From Lentzea alba (GTDB taxonomy: Bacteria; Actinomycetota; Actinomycetes; Mycobacteriales; Pseudonocardiaceae), in the NCBI RefSeq assembly GCF_011067745.1, contig NZ_JAAMPJ010000011.1, forward strand, positions 304,646-368,645: 64,000 nucleotides of DNA. The letters run 5' to 3'. The translations under genes were made by a program, and so were the position numbers. Positions 51,680-59,715 of the stretch are shown in pieces; positions within the stretch are counted from its first letter, which is position 1, and every line of letters begins with the position of its first letter. A model generated the notes under the pieces. It saw only the letters and a list, made by a program, of their open reading frames with translations, was not told where the DNA came from and did not search any database.

Positions 51680-52004
51680 GCGATACCTCCGATCAATGAA
51701 GGTTCTACGCGAGGCTCCCGAACATCTGGCTGGTTCGTCCGCTGGAGCACTGGCGCGAGACATTGGCACTTGTTGTGCTGTTTGAGCAAGAGTTTGTTGA
51801 ATCTTGTTTTGTCTCGTCGCCAATGATTGGTCGGATGTATGGAATGGAAATGCTGAAAACGTTTTCTCGCGTCGGTTGACCACCGGTGAGCAGATGACAC
51901 CGGAAGAAGCCACCGAGGCCGCTCTGGCGATCTTCCTCGGCGGCGCGCGAAACCCGGTGCCCGCGAACCTTGCGTGAACTGAACAACTGTTCAATACTCT
52001 GAAC
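51680..52004. promoter_or_regulatory. 325-base intergenic region with a LacI-like palindrome
   Basis: No gene is seen. The perfect palindrome GAAAACGTTTTC at 51855-51866 has the central CG and half-site style of LacI-family operators. It lies between the lectin remnant (transcribed left) and the TetR gene (transcribed right) and could have served either. The two TetR-type dyads at its right end are listed separately. Confidence 0.45.
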
Positions 52005-52014
52005 ATGCGTTCAG
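51980..52014 (+). promoter_or_regulatory. Two TetR-type operators overlapping the tetR start
   Basis: TGAACA-AC-TGTTCA (51980-51993) and CTGAAC-ATGC-GTTCAG (51999-52014) are perfect dyads sharing the TGAAC half-site. The second contains the ATG (52005-52007) of the TetR gene within its centre. This points to tight autorepression and to a very short or absent leader. Confidence 0.7.
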
Positions 52015-52604
52015 CCTCGGACTTGACCGCGCGTGCGCGGATCCGTGACGCCGCCCTGGCCCGGTTCGGTGCCGATGGCATCGCCGCCACCTCGGTGCGC
52101 GCGGTCGCCGCGGACGCCGGGGTGTCGGCGGCGTTGGTGCTGCACCACTTCGGCTCCAAGGAGGGGCTGCGCCAGGCGTGCGACGAGTACGTGCTCGATG
52201 CGATCCGAGCCGGTGGCGATGCCGACATCAGCGCGTTGGGCGAGATGTTGCAGGCGGCGACCCCGTTGCGCCGGTACCTGGCGCGTGCCCTGCTGGACGG
52301 TTCGGAGGCGGCCACGACCTTGTTCACGGAGGTCGTGGAACGCACCGAACGGTGGCTGGCCCAGGGCGAGGCGGAGGGCTGGGTACGCCCGGCGGCGGAT
52401 GCGCGGGCGCGGGCGGTCACCTACGTGTCGTGGCTGCTGGCGCCGTTGGTGCTGGGTGACCAGGTCGGCCGGTTGCTGGGCGGTGATCCGGCGGAGACCG
52501 CGACGGCGGTGCGCAGTGCGCGGGCCGGGCTGGAGATGCTCACCGGCGGGTTGTTCGCCGACGACCGGTGGCTCAAGGCGTTCACGGCGGTGGACGAGCG
52601 ATGA
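52005..52604 (+). CDS. TetR-family regulator
   Basis: A 199-residue regulator. The N-terminal HTH is RIRDAALARFGADGIAATSVRAVAADAGVSAALVLHHFGSKEGLRQACDEYV. The C-terminal ligand-binding helical domain ends GGLFADDRWLKAF. It probably binds the two dyads around its own start. The DUF6653 gene follows 31 bases later on the same strand and is its likely target. Ligand unknown. Nothing suggests it controls the neighbouring CAZyme genes. Confidence 0.9.
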   Translation: MRSASDLTARARIRDAALARFGADGIAATSVRAVAADAGVSAALVLHHFGSKEGLRQACDEYVLDAIRAGGDADISALGEMLQAATPLRRYLARALLDGSEAATTLFTEVVERTERWLAQGEAEGWVRPAADARARAVTYVSWLLAPLVLGDQVGRLLGGDPAETATAVRSARAGLEMLTGGLFADDRWLKAFTAVDER

Positions 52605-52635
52605 GGGCGTTGGCGGAGACCGGGGAGGGACCACG

Positions 52636-53127
52636 ATGGACCTGAAGGAAGCGGTGGCCAAGGCGTTCCGGATGGACGAGGAGGCCTGGCGCCGGCACGC
52701 GAACCCGTGGAGCGTGTGGACGCGGTTCGCCGCGATTCCGTTGATGCTGCTGGGGATCTGGAGCCGCGACTGGATCGGCTGGTGGTGCCTGGTGCCGATC
52801 GCGGCCGTGATCGGGTGGCTGTTCGTGAACCCGTCGGCGTTCCCGCCGGTCGAGCCGCGCGGGTGGGTGGCCCGCGGGATCTACGGTGAGCACGCGTGGG
52901 TGCGGGACAAGTCGCTGGTGCCGCCGAACCACCTCGTGGTGCTGCGGATTCTGGTGGTGCTCGGGCTCGCCGGGTTCGGGCTCATGGTCTGGGGGCTGGT
53001 GCGCCTGGAGGTGTGGCCCACCGTGTTCGGCACGGCGCTGCTGGTCGTGGCGCAACTGTGGCGGATCGACCGGTTCGGCTGGCTGTGGGAGCGGGTCGAG
53101 CAGCGCGACCGGATGACCGCTGGTTAG
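52636..53127 (+). CDS. DUF6653-type membrane protein
   Basis: A 163-residue protein with about four hydrophobic segments (FAAIPLMLLGIWS, WIGWWCLVPIAAVIGWLFV, LVVLRILVVLGLAGFGLMVWGLV and WPTVFGTALLVVAQLW). The motif HANPWSVWTRF near residue 21 and the WLWERVEQRDR end fit the DUF6653 family, whose function is unknown. ATG at 52636 has GGGAGGGA upstream. It is likely co-transcribed with the TetR gene. A strong hairpin follows the stop at once. Confidence 0.75.
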   Translation: MDLKEAVAKAFRMDEEAWRRHANPWSVWTRFAAIPLMLLGIWSRDWIGWWCLVPIAAVIGWLFVNPSAFPPVEPRGWVARGIYGEHAWVRDKSLVPPNHLVVLRILVVLGLAGFGLMVWGLVRLEVWPTVFGTALLVVAQLWRIDRFGWLWERVEQRDRMTAG

Positions 53128-53174
53128 CCCGTAGACGTCGTCGGTCAGGGCGCCCGACCGACGACGCGTACGGG
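53128..53174. terminator. Strong bidirectional hairpin
   Basis: An outer stem CCCGTA/TACGGG and an inner perfect 10-bp stem GTCGTCGGTC/GACCGACGAC (53137-53146 and 53156-53165) enclose AGGGCGCCC. It lies between convergent genes (DUF6653 and the AMIN-like gene), so it can end both transcripts. Confidence 0.7.
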
Positions 53175-53187
53175 CAGACCGTTCTGA

Positions 53188-53718
53188 CTACCAGAGGTGC
53201 GCGACGTCGACGACCATGCGTGACCCGGTGCCGGGCCCGTCGAGCAGCAGCACCCGGAACGGCAGCCGCGCGCGGACGCCCAGCCCGATCGTCGTCTGCC
53301 CCTCGAACTGGCCGGCCCACGCGACGTGCCGGAACGTGTTGTACGCGCTGACGTCGGCGAGTTCGCCGTTCGGCAGGAAGATCGCGTCGGTTGCCATCGT
53401 CGGCACCTTCGCGACGACCTCCAGCCGTGCACCGCCGCGCACGGGCACGAGCTCGCCCGACCCGTCCTTGCGGATCTCGTCGACGTAGCGCACCGAGTAG
53501 CCGTGCACGTCGCCGTGCACGTCGAGGACCATCCGGTCGAAGCAGTCGTGGCGGCCGGTGCGGATGCCGTACAGCTCGTCGGTGGAGCCGGGACCCGCTT
53601 CCTTCGGCAGGGACCCCCAGGTGATGCCGCAGTACGGGGTACTGGCCCCCGCCGTGGCGGGCACCCCCAGCAGCACACCGAGGACGATCGTCATCAGCAC
53701 TACGAGGGAACGCCTCAT
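53188..53718 (-). CDS. Secreted AMIN-like domain protein
   Basis: A 176-residue secreted protein. A signal peptide (1-25, LVVLMTIVLGVLLGVPATAGAS) precedes a beta domain with YCGITWGSLPKE, IRTGRHDCFDRMVLDVHGDVHGYSVRYVDEI and a C-terminal RMVVDVAHLW. These match AMIN-like proteins of actinobacteria, thought to act at the cell wall. Cys30 and Cys59 may be paired. ATG at 53716-53718. It stands alone and converges on the DUF6653 gene. Confidence 0.75.
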   Translation of the reverse strand: MRRSLVVLMTIVLGVLLGVPATAGASTPYCGITWGSLPKEAGPGSTDELYGIRTGRHDCFDRMVLDVHGDVHGYSVRYVDEIRKDGSGELVPVRGGARLEVVAKVPTMATDAIFLPNGELADVSAYNTFRHVAWAGQFEGQTTIGLGVRARLPFRVLLLDGPGTGSRMVVDVAHLW

Positions 53719-53824
53719 CGCGGCCTCCTGACCGAATTGTTGCTGCTCCCATGACGTCTGTCCGGGTGGCCTGGTTGCCTGCGCGCGGGCACCGTTCGAG
53801 CGGTGATCGCTACCATGTCACCCG

Positions 53825-54520
53825 ATGTCATTGACCGATGAGGCCATCGCGCGAATCCGGGAGCTGGTCAGGTCCGGTCGCTTCCCGGCTGGCGCGAAGC
53901 TGCCGCCCGAGCACGAGCTGTCCGCGGAGCTCGGCATGTCGCGCAGTCCCGTGCGGGAAGCGGTGAAGGCGCTGTCGGTGGCCGGTGTGCTCGACGTGCG
54001 ACGTGGTGACGGCACCTACGTCACCAGTTTGGCTCCGGGTCTGCTGCTCGCCGGGCTGGGCGCCGCGGTCGAACTGATGCGGGCCGACACCCTGCTCGAA
54101 CTGATGGAAGTGCGGCGGCTGCTGGAGCCGGGCGCGACCGCGCTCGCCGCGACCCGGATGTCGAAGGCCGATCTCGCGGTGGTGCACGGGCATCTCGTGG
54201 CGATGCACGCGGCCGCCGACGACGTCGAACTGCTCAACCTGCACGACGCGGCGTTCCACCGGGCCGTGGCCGCCGCGACGGGCAACGAGGCGCTGACGAC
54301 GGTGCTCGACGGCATCTCCAGCTCCACGCTGCGTGCGCGGATGTGGCGCGGCACCGTCGACGACGACGCCGCCGCACTCACCCTGGCTCAGCACGCCGCG
54401 ATCCACCAGGCGCTGGCCGACGGCGACGCGGCCTCGGCACACGCGGCCGCGCTGCTGCACGTCGTCACCTCCGAGCGCTGGTTGCGCACCTATCTGGCTG
54501 AGGCTGAACTACCCAGCTAG
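53825..54520 (+). CDS. FadR-type GntR regulator
   Basis: A 231-residue GntR-family protein. The winged HTH (ARIRELVRSGRFPAGAKLPPEHELSAELGMSRSPVREAVKALSVAGVLDVRRGDGTYV) is followed by an FCD ligand domain with LMEVRRLLEPGATALAATRM and LHDAAFHRAVAAATGN. His and Asp residues here usually bind a metal and a carboxylate or sugar-acid effector. Such proteins often regulate sugar acid or glycoside use. It is 152 bases upstream of the GH29 gene on the same strand and is its probable regulator. Confidence 0.9.
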   Translation: MSLTDEAIARIRELVRSGRFPAGAKLPPEHELSAELGMSRSPVREAVKALSVAGVLDVRRGDGTYVTSLAPGLLLAGLGAAVELMRADTLLELMEVRRLLEPGATALAATRMSKADLAVVHGHLVAMHAAADDVELLNLHDAAFHRAVAAATGNEALTTVLDGISSSTLRARMWRGTVDDDAAALTLAQHAAIHQALADGDAASAHAAALLHVVTSERWLRTYLAEAELPS

Positions 54521-54560
54521 AGATCTGATGATTGAGTGCACCAGCCTCGCGCAAGGCCGC

Positions 54561-54576
54561 ATGTGAACGTTAACAT
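54561..54576 (+). promoter_or_regulatory. Near-palindromic site upstream of the GH29 gene
   Basis: ATGTGAACGTTAACAT is nearly self-complementary around AACGTT, with one mismatched pair. It lies 97 bases before the fucosidase start. It shares GTGAACGT with the operators of the LacI region (60878-60986), so the LacI regulator may also act here. Confidence 0.45.
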
Positions 54577-54672
54577 CTGGACATCTGTGGCCGGTTGCGT
54601 TGGCATACATGTGATGTTTCGCGCTCGGGTGAGCCGTTCCAGCGCGGGTCCATCCACCATCAGGAGATCGCA

Positions 54673-56946
54673 ATGACGCATCCTGCTGACAGCCCGTTGT
54701 CCCGGCGGCAGTTCGGCGCACTCGCCGCTGCGGGACTCACGGCCGCGATGTCGCCCGACGCGCTGGCGGGTCCGGCCGCCGCGTCCTCCCGGCGCGAGCC
54801 CTACGAACCCACCTGGCCCTCGGTCGACCGGCACCTGGCCGCCCCGGAGTGGTTCCTGGACGCCAAGTTCGGTGTCTACTGGCACTGGGGTGCCTTCACC
54901 ACGCCGGAGTTCGGCAGCGAGTGGTACGGCCGGAACATGTACATCAGTGGTGGCCGGGAGTACGACCACCACAAGGCGACCTACGGCGACCCCGCCGTCT
55001 GGGGCTACGACCGGTTCATCAACGGTGGCACCGATGTCGCGGGCAACCACGTCCAGTTCGCGCCGAAGCTGGCCTCGCGGGGCGGTCAGTTCGATCCACG
55101 TGAGTGGGCGCGGATCATCAAGGCGTCCGGCGCGAAGTTCGCCGGCCCCGTCGCCGAGCACCACGACGGCTACTCGATGTGGGACAGCTCGGTCAACGAG
55201 TGGAACTCGGTCGCGAAAGGTCCCCGGCTGGACCTGATGAAGCTGTTCGCCGACGCCGTCCGCGAACAGGGGCTGAAGCTGCTGGTGGCGATGCACCACG
55301 CGTACAACTACAACGGCTTCTTCGACTACGCGCCACAGCAGACCGATCCGAGCCTGCGCAAGCTCTACGGCCAGCTGCCCCGTCCGGAGATGGACGCGCT
55401 CTGGCTCGCCAAGCTCAAGGAGGTCGTCGACCGCGCCAAGCCCGACATCCTCTGGCAGGACTTCAGCCTGAACTCACCGGGCTACTGCCTCAACAACGGG
55501 CCGTGCGCCGTCGGTGAGCGGGAACGGCTGCAGTTCCTGGCCTACTACTACAACCGGGCCGAGCAGTGGGGCAAGGAGGTCGTCGCCACCTACAAGCACT
55601 TCGACCAGGGGTTCACCAACAAGGGTCAGGTCGAGGACTACGAGCGCGGCGGACCGGCCGGCATCGTCACCCCGTACTGGCTCACCGACGACGCGATCAG
55701 CAGCAGCAGTTGGAGCTACACCAAGGGCATCGGTTACTACTCCAGCACGCAGATGATCCACGCGCTGATCGACCGGGTCAGCAAGGGCGGCAACATGTTG
55801 CTCAACATCTCGCCGACCCTGGAAGGCACGATCCCCGCCGAGCAGCGCGCCGTGCTCGCCGACATCGGCACCTACCTCGGCCGCCTCGGCGAGTCGATCT
55901 ACGCCACGCGCGTCTGGGACTCCTACGGGGAGGGGCCGACGAAGATGGGCGGCGGTTCGTTCGTGGCACCGAAAGTGGGCACTGCCAAGGACATCCGCTT
56001 CACCCGGGACAAGGCCGGCCGCGTGGTCTACGCGACGGTGCTCGCCTGGCCGGGGGAGTCGCTGACCATCACCACGCTGGCCGGCGACCGGATCCCGTTG
56101 ACCGGCCTCCGGCGGGTCGAGCTGCTGGGCACCAGGACGGTGCTGAGCCACACCCAGGACACGGCGGGGTTGCACGTCGCGCTGCCGGCGGCGAAGCCGT
56201 TCGAGTCGCCCGCGTACGTCCTGAAACTGACCTTCGGCGACCGGATTCCCGCGCTGCGGCCGGAAACCGGCGCCAAGGCCTACGCGGACCGCGACTACCG
56301 GGGCACGGCGGCGACCCTCACCGTCGGCACGTACACGGCCGCTCAGCTCACACCCCTCGGTCTCCAGCCGAGGACCGTGTCCGCCCTCCTGCCCGCGAAG
56401 GGGTACGAGGTTCGCGGCTACACGGACGACAACTCGGGCGGCAGCGCGTCGACGTACACCGCGCCGACGCCCGATCTGCGGACGAGCGGCTTCGACAACG
56501 CCATCGTCTCGATGCGAGTCGCGTTCGACGCGACGAAGTGGTTCCGCGTGGTCAACGTGACCAACGGCCTCGCGATCGACGGTGGCGGCGCGGTCGCGGC
56601 GGGAAGCCGGCTGAAGATCTGGACTCCCGACGACAGCACGAACCTCCAGTTCCGGGCGGAGAACTCGAGTGACGGGTTCTACACGCTGACCAACCGCACC
56701 AACGGTTTCGTGGTCGACGGGGCAGGCGCCACTGTGGACGGTGGCTATCCGGTGCAGTCGGTGTACACCGGCGCCGCGAGTCAGCAGTGGTCGATCACCG
56801 ACACGGGCGGAGGTCTGTTCAAGATCGCCAACCGGGTGACGGGGCTCGTCCTCGACAGCGGCGGTCAGGTGGGTTCTGGATCGCCGTTGAAGGTGTGGAC
56901 CGACGACGGCAGCCCCAACCTGCGCTGGCAGTTCCTGGTGAGCTGA
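54673..56946 (+). CDS. Secreted GH29 alpha-L-fucosidase with beta-gamma-crystallin-like and ricin-like modules
   Basis: A 757-residue enzyme with a Tat signal (LSRRQFGALAAAGLTAA). The catalytic (beta/alpha)8 barrel shows AKFGVYWHWGAF (64-75), the conserved EHHDGYSMWDSS (162-173) and the nucleophile segment KPDILWQDFSLNSP, in which Asp263 is the likely nucleophile. An extra beta domain (DYRGTAATLTVGTYTAAQL, GYEVRGYTDD) of beta-gamma-crystallin type follows, then a C-terminal trefoil (about 620-757) with QQWSITDTGGG. It removes fucose from plant glycans such as xyloglucan or arabinogalactan. ATG at 54673; AGGAG upstream. A hairpin follows it. Confidence 0.9.
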   Translation: MTHPADSPLSRRQFGALAAAGLTAAMSPDALAGPAAASSRREPYEPTWPSVDRHLAAPEWFLDAKFGVYWHWGAFTTPEFGSEWYGRNMYISGGREYDHHKATYGDPAVWGYDRFINGGTDVAGNHVQFAPKLASRGGQFDPREWARIIKASGAKFAGPVAEHHDGYSMWDSSVNEWNSVAKGPRLDLMKLFADAVREQGLKLLVAMHHAYNYNGFFDYAPQQTDPSLRKLYGQLPRPEMDALWLAKLKEVVDRAKPDILWQDFSLNSPGYCLNNGPCAVGERERLQFLAYYYNRAEQWGKEVVATYKHFDQGFTNKGQVEDYERGGPAGIVTPYWLTDDAISSSSWSYTKGIGYYSSTQMIHALIDRVSKGGNMLLNISPTLEGTIPAEQRAVLADIGTYLGRLGESIYATRVWDSYGEGPTKMGGGSFVAPKVGTAKDIRFTRDKAGRVVYATVLAWPGESLTITTLAGDRIPLTGLRRVELLGTRTVLSHTQDTAGLHVALPAAKPFESPAYVLKLTFGDRIPALRPETGAKAYADRDYRGTAATLTVGTYTAAQLTPLGLQPRTVSALLPAKGYEVRGYTDDNSGGSASTYTAPTPDLRTSGFDNAIVSMRVAFDATKWFRVVNVTNGLAIDGGGAVAAGSRLKIWTPDDSTNLQFRAENSSDGFYTLTNRTNGFVVDGAGATVDGGYPVQSVYTGAASQQWSITDTGGGLFKIANRVTGLVLDSGGQVGSGSPLKVWTDDGSPNLRWQFLVS

Positions 56947-56957
56947 GCACGCTTGAG

Positions 56958-56983
56958 GGGCGACGGCTGCGAGGCCGTCGCCC
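56958..56983. terminator. Hairpin between GH29 and the CBM remnant
   Basis: GGGCGACGGC-TGCGAG-GCCGTCGCCC is a perfect 10-bp stem with a 6-base loop, starting 12 bases after the GH29 stop. It ends with CCCTT and separates two convergent genes. Confidence 0.7.
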
Positions 56984-56998
56984 TTCCCGCGCACGTTC

Positions 56999-57289
56999 TC
57001 AGACGGAGACGCCGTCGAGCTGGAACGTCTGCACCTTCGGGCCGGCCGCGCCTGCGGTCACGGTGAACTGCGCAGCGGCGCCGATCGCGTTGTCGCCGTT
57101 GCAGAATCCGCTGCCGGAGTAGCCGGCGTGGTTGGACTCGATGGCACCGGCGCAGGTGGCCGGCGCGGCTTCCGCCTCGTACCGGGTCGCCGCCGCCGAA
57201 GCCGCCGAGACGACGAGACCGTTGCCGGCCAAGGTCAAGGCGACGACGCCTGCGGCGAGCGGTGTGGCGCGCCGTCGATGCAAGAGCAT
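56999..57289 (-). pseudogene. Collapsed remnant: signal peptide plus fragments of a CBM35-like module
   Basis: A 96-residue frame with a signal peptide (MLLHRRRATPLAAGVVALTLAGNG through VSAASAA). The first strands of a CBM6/35-like module (TRYEAEAAPATCAGAIESNHAGYSGSGFCNGDN) are followed by a jump to its last strand (KVQTFQLDGVSV). The middle of the module and any catalytic domain are gone, without a frameshift. Together with the remnant at 51443-51679 it suggests repeated internal deletion of secreted CAZyme genes in this region. It may be a pseudogene or a tiny secreted protein. Confidence 0.55.
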
Positions 57290-57323
57290 GGTTGACCTCC
57301 AACAGAAGAGTTGAACGCCTGGG

Positions 57324-58355
57324 TCAGCGCAGATAGCCGGTCAGGGGCAGGTTCAGCTCGCGGACGCCCTGCACGACGAGGCCGGCCATCTCCGCGCCGC
57401 CGCGTGCGGAGAAGTGGGTGTTGTCGCCCGCTTCTTTGGTGAGGAACAGCGCCTCGGACGCGGACGGTCCCATCGACTCGACCAGGTTCTTGCTCTTGGT
57501 GGTCAGGTCGATGACCGGCACGCCCGCGCTGCGGCCGAGTGCCCGGATGACGGCGGGCAGGTCCACGCCTTTGCTGTTGACGTGCAACGCGGTTGCGGTG
57601 AGTTTGGTGCCGCTGAAGAGCCTGCGCACCGGTGGCGTCATCAGCACCGGGACACCTCCGCGTTCCCGGACGCCGTCGACCAGCCGGGTGAGGTTGTCCC
57701 TGAAGGCGGTCGCGGTGGTCTCCTTGTCGTTGTGCCCCAACTGGATGAACACCAGGTCCCTGCTCTTGACCAGTGGCTTCATCGTCGGGAACAGTGCGCG
57801 GTTGGACAGGAAGCTGCCGGAGCTCTCGCCGGAGTCGCCGTAGTTCGCGACCACCGCGCCGTTGCGCAGGTGGGTGGGCAGGTACTGGCCCCAGCCGGTG
57901 TAGGGCGCGGTGGGTTGGTCGCAGACGGTCGAGTCGCCGGCGAGGTAGGCCACCAGCGGGGCACTGGCCGGTGTCACGGTGAGCGTGCCGATCGCGGGAG
58001 CGGTGCCGCTGAAGGTGATCTGCAGGCCCGCTGTGCCGGTGCCGCCCTGGCCGGTGGGCTGGCCTTCAGGGCTGCGGACGTTGACCGTGGCCGTGGTGCG
58101 CACGAGCTGGCCGGCGGTGGTGGAGACGGGGTTGAGGATCTGCCTGCGTGCCTCCACCGACATGGAGGTGTTGGCGGCCTTGGTGCTGCTGCCCAGTTCG
58201 ACGGTGACGTCGTAGTTTCCTGGTGCGACGGCGAAACTGCACTTGATCGGCGCCGAGCCGGAGCACTGCGGCGGCAGCGCGGCCGCCGAGGGGACCGGGA
58301 CCAGCACGGCCGCGCTCAGCGCGGAGGTGAGGAGCGCGAGGCGCTTGAGAGACAC
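57324..58355 (-). CDS. Secreted SGNH hydrolase, rhamnogalacturonan acetylesterase-like
   Basis: A 343-residue protein from the GTG at 58353-58355 (AGGAGAAT upstream). After a signal peptide (1-26) come a small beta domain (about 30-130) and an SGNH/GDSL domain. GDS block AGDSTVCD has Ser142, then NYGDSGESSGSF, the Asn block QLGHNDKE (Asn209) and DNTHFSARG with Asp311 and His314. This pattern is that of CE12 rhamnogalacturonan acetylesterases, which deacetylate pectin so that lyases and galactanases can act. It is encoded with GH53, GH78 and related genes for rhamnogalacturonan side chains. Confidence 0.88.
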   Translation of the reverse strand: MSLKRLALLTSALSAAVLVPVPSAAALPPQCSGSAPIKCSFAVAPGNYDVTVELGSSTKAANTSMSVEARRQILNPVSTTAGQLVRTTATVNVRSPEGQPTGQGGTGTAGLQITFSGTAPAIGTLTVTPASAPLVAYLAGDSTVCDQPTAPYTGWGQYLPTHLRNGAVVANYGDSGESSGSFLSNRALFPTMKPLVKSRDLVFIQLGHNDKETTATAFRDNLTRLVDGVRERGGVPVLMTPPVRRLFSGTKLTATALHVNSKGVDLPAVIRALGRSAGVPVIDLTTKSKNLVESMGPSASEALFLTKEAGDNTHFSARGGAEMAGLVVQGVRELNLPLTGYLR

Positions 58356-58373
58356 GGATTCTCCTGTCACACG

Positions 58374-59657
58374 TTATGATCGTTTGGCCCAGACCTGACC
58401 GGTGCCACCGGTGCAGGTGTTCACGACGACCGGTGCGTTGTCAGCGGTGCCGGAGGTGTCGAGGCAGCGTCCGGACGCCGCGTTCGTCACCGTTCCGTTC
58501 GTGTTGACCGTCCACTTCTGACTGTTGCCCCCAGTGCACGAGTTGATCGTCACCCGTGTGCCTTGGCCGGAAGCGTTGGCGTCCATGCACTTCGCGTTGT
58601 CGTAGATCCGGAGCTCGCCCGCTGCCGTCTGGGTCCACTGCTGGTTGACCGCGCCGTTGCAGGTCCAGAGGATCAGCCCGGTGCCGTTGGTCTGGACCCG
58701 GCCCGGCACGTCCACGCACTTGCCGGAAGCCGAGCCCGCCAGGCCGAAGGTGGTGCCGGGAGCCGGATCGCCCGGCAGGAGCGGGCAGGTGTTGCGGGAC
58801 GTCCTGATGCCGGTCCAGTCCTGCACCGGGCACAAGAACTGGGTGTACCGCGCGTCCTGGTCGATGAAGATCTTCATCCACGGGATGACCTTGCGCGTCA
58901 TCACCGAGTTGTTCGAGGTCGGGAAACCGTGCCCGGCGCCGGAGAGCTCGAGGTACGCCTTCTCGGTCGAGGCCGGGATGGTGTTGTAGTGGTTGAGAAC
59001 GCTCGCCGGCGTGCTCGTTCCGTCGTTCTGCCCCGCCAGCAGCATGGTGGGCACCTGCAGGCCCGACGTGTTCTGCGACGGGCTGAACGGCGCCAGTCCG
59101 ATGGCTGCCTTCAACGTCGGCCGGCGCAGGGCCGCCGAGATGGTTCCGCCACCACCCATCGAGTGGCCCATCACCGCGAGGCGGTTCGGGTCGACCCTGG
59201 TGCGCACGGAGCTGCGCTGGGTCAGGTAGTCGAGCGCCGCCAGCAGCTGGGTGCCCCGCGCGACGTCCCAGTCCTCACGGCTGATGGTGTCGATGCCGAT
59301 GACGACGAACCCGAACGAGGCCAGCCAGTGCCCCATCCACGCACCTTCGGCGGCCCAGGTGGCGGTGTAGCCGGGCGAGACCGCGATGGCACCGAACGTG
59401 CCCTGGCTGGTGTCGGTCGGATAGTAGATCTTCGCGGCACCGAAGCCGTTCCCGCCGCCCACGCTCGTCTCCGTGGTGGCGAACGTGCCGCGGTTCGCGG
59501 CGACGCTCGACTGGGTCGGGTTCGGGCCCCGCTGGTAGGGGTTGTCCGCGGCAGCGGCCGGTCCGGGCGCCGCGGTGGACGCGAGGACGCCGAGGGCGGC
59601 CGCGAACGCGATCGCCACTCTCCGCAGCGGACCAGGGAACAGTTGGATTTGGGACAT
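58374..59657 (-). CDS. Secreted cutinase/polyester-hydrolase homologue with ricin-type lectin
   Basis: A 427-residue protein. After a signal peptide (1-37), DNPYQRGPNPTQ and the domain to about 300 closely resemble Thermobifida-type cutinases. SPGYTATW supplies the oxyanion Tyr97, GHSMGGGG has Ser166, AGQNDGTSTPASV has Asp212 and SGAGHGFP has His243. YTQFLCP and NTCPL give the terminal Cys276-Cys291 disulphide. Phe191 (LAPFSPSQ) stands where many PET-active members have Trp. Residues 305-427 form a CBM13 lectin with QQW, QKW and GQVW repeats. It likely hydrolyses ester bonds in plant cutin or pectin; activity on synthetic polyesters is untested. Neighbours are RGAE and GH53. Confidence 0.85.
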   Translation of the reverse strand: MSQIQLFPGPLRRVAIAFAAALGVLASTAAPGPAAAADNPYQRGPNPTQSSVAANRGTFATTETSVGGGNGFGAAKIYYPTDTSQGTFGAIAVSPGYTATWAAEGAWMGHWLASFGFVVIGIDTISREDWDVARGTQLLAALDYLTQRSSVRTRVDPNRLAVMGHSMGGGGTISAALRRPTLKAAIGLAPFSPSQNTSGLQVPTMLLAGQNDGTSTPASVLNHYNTIPASTEKAYLELSGAGHGFPTSNNSVMTRKVIPWMKIFIDQDARYTQFLCPVQDWTGIRTSRNTCPLLPGDPAPGTTFGLAGSASGKCVDVPGRVQTNGTGLILWTCNGAVNQQWTQTAAGELRIYDNAKCMDANASGQGTRVTINSCTGGNSQKWTVNTNGTVTNAASGRCLDTSGTADNAPVVVNTCTGGTGQVWAKRS

Positions 59658-59715
59658 GGTTCGGTACCTCTTCTTCGGCAGGGACGGTGAAGAGAAGGGC
59701 TGAGCGGGGTTGTGG

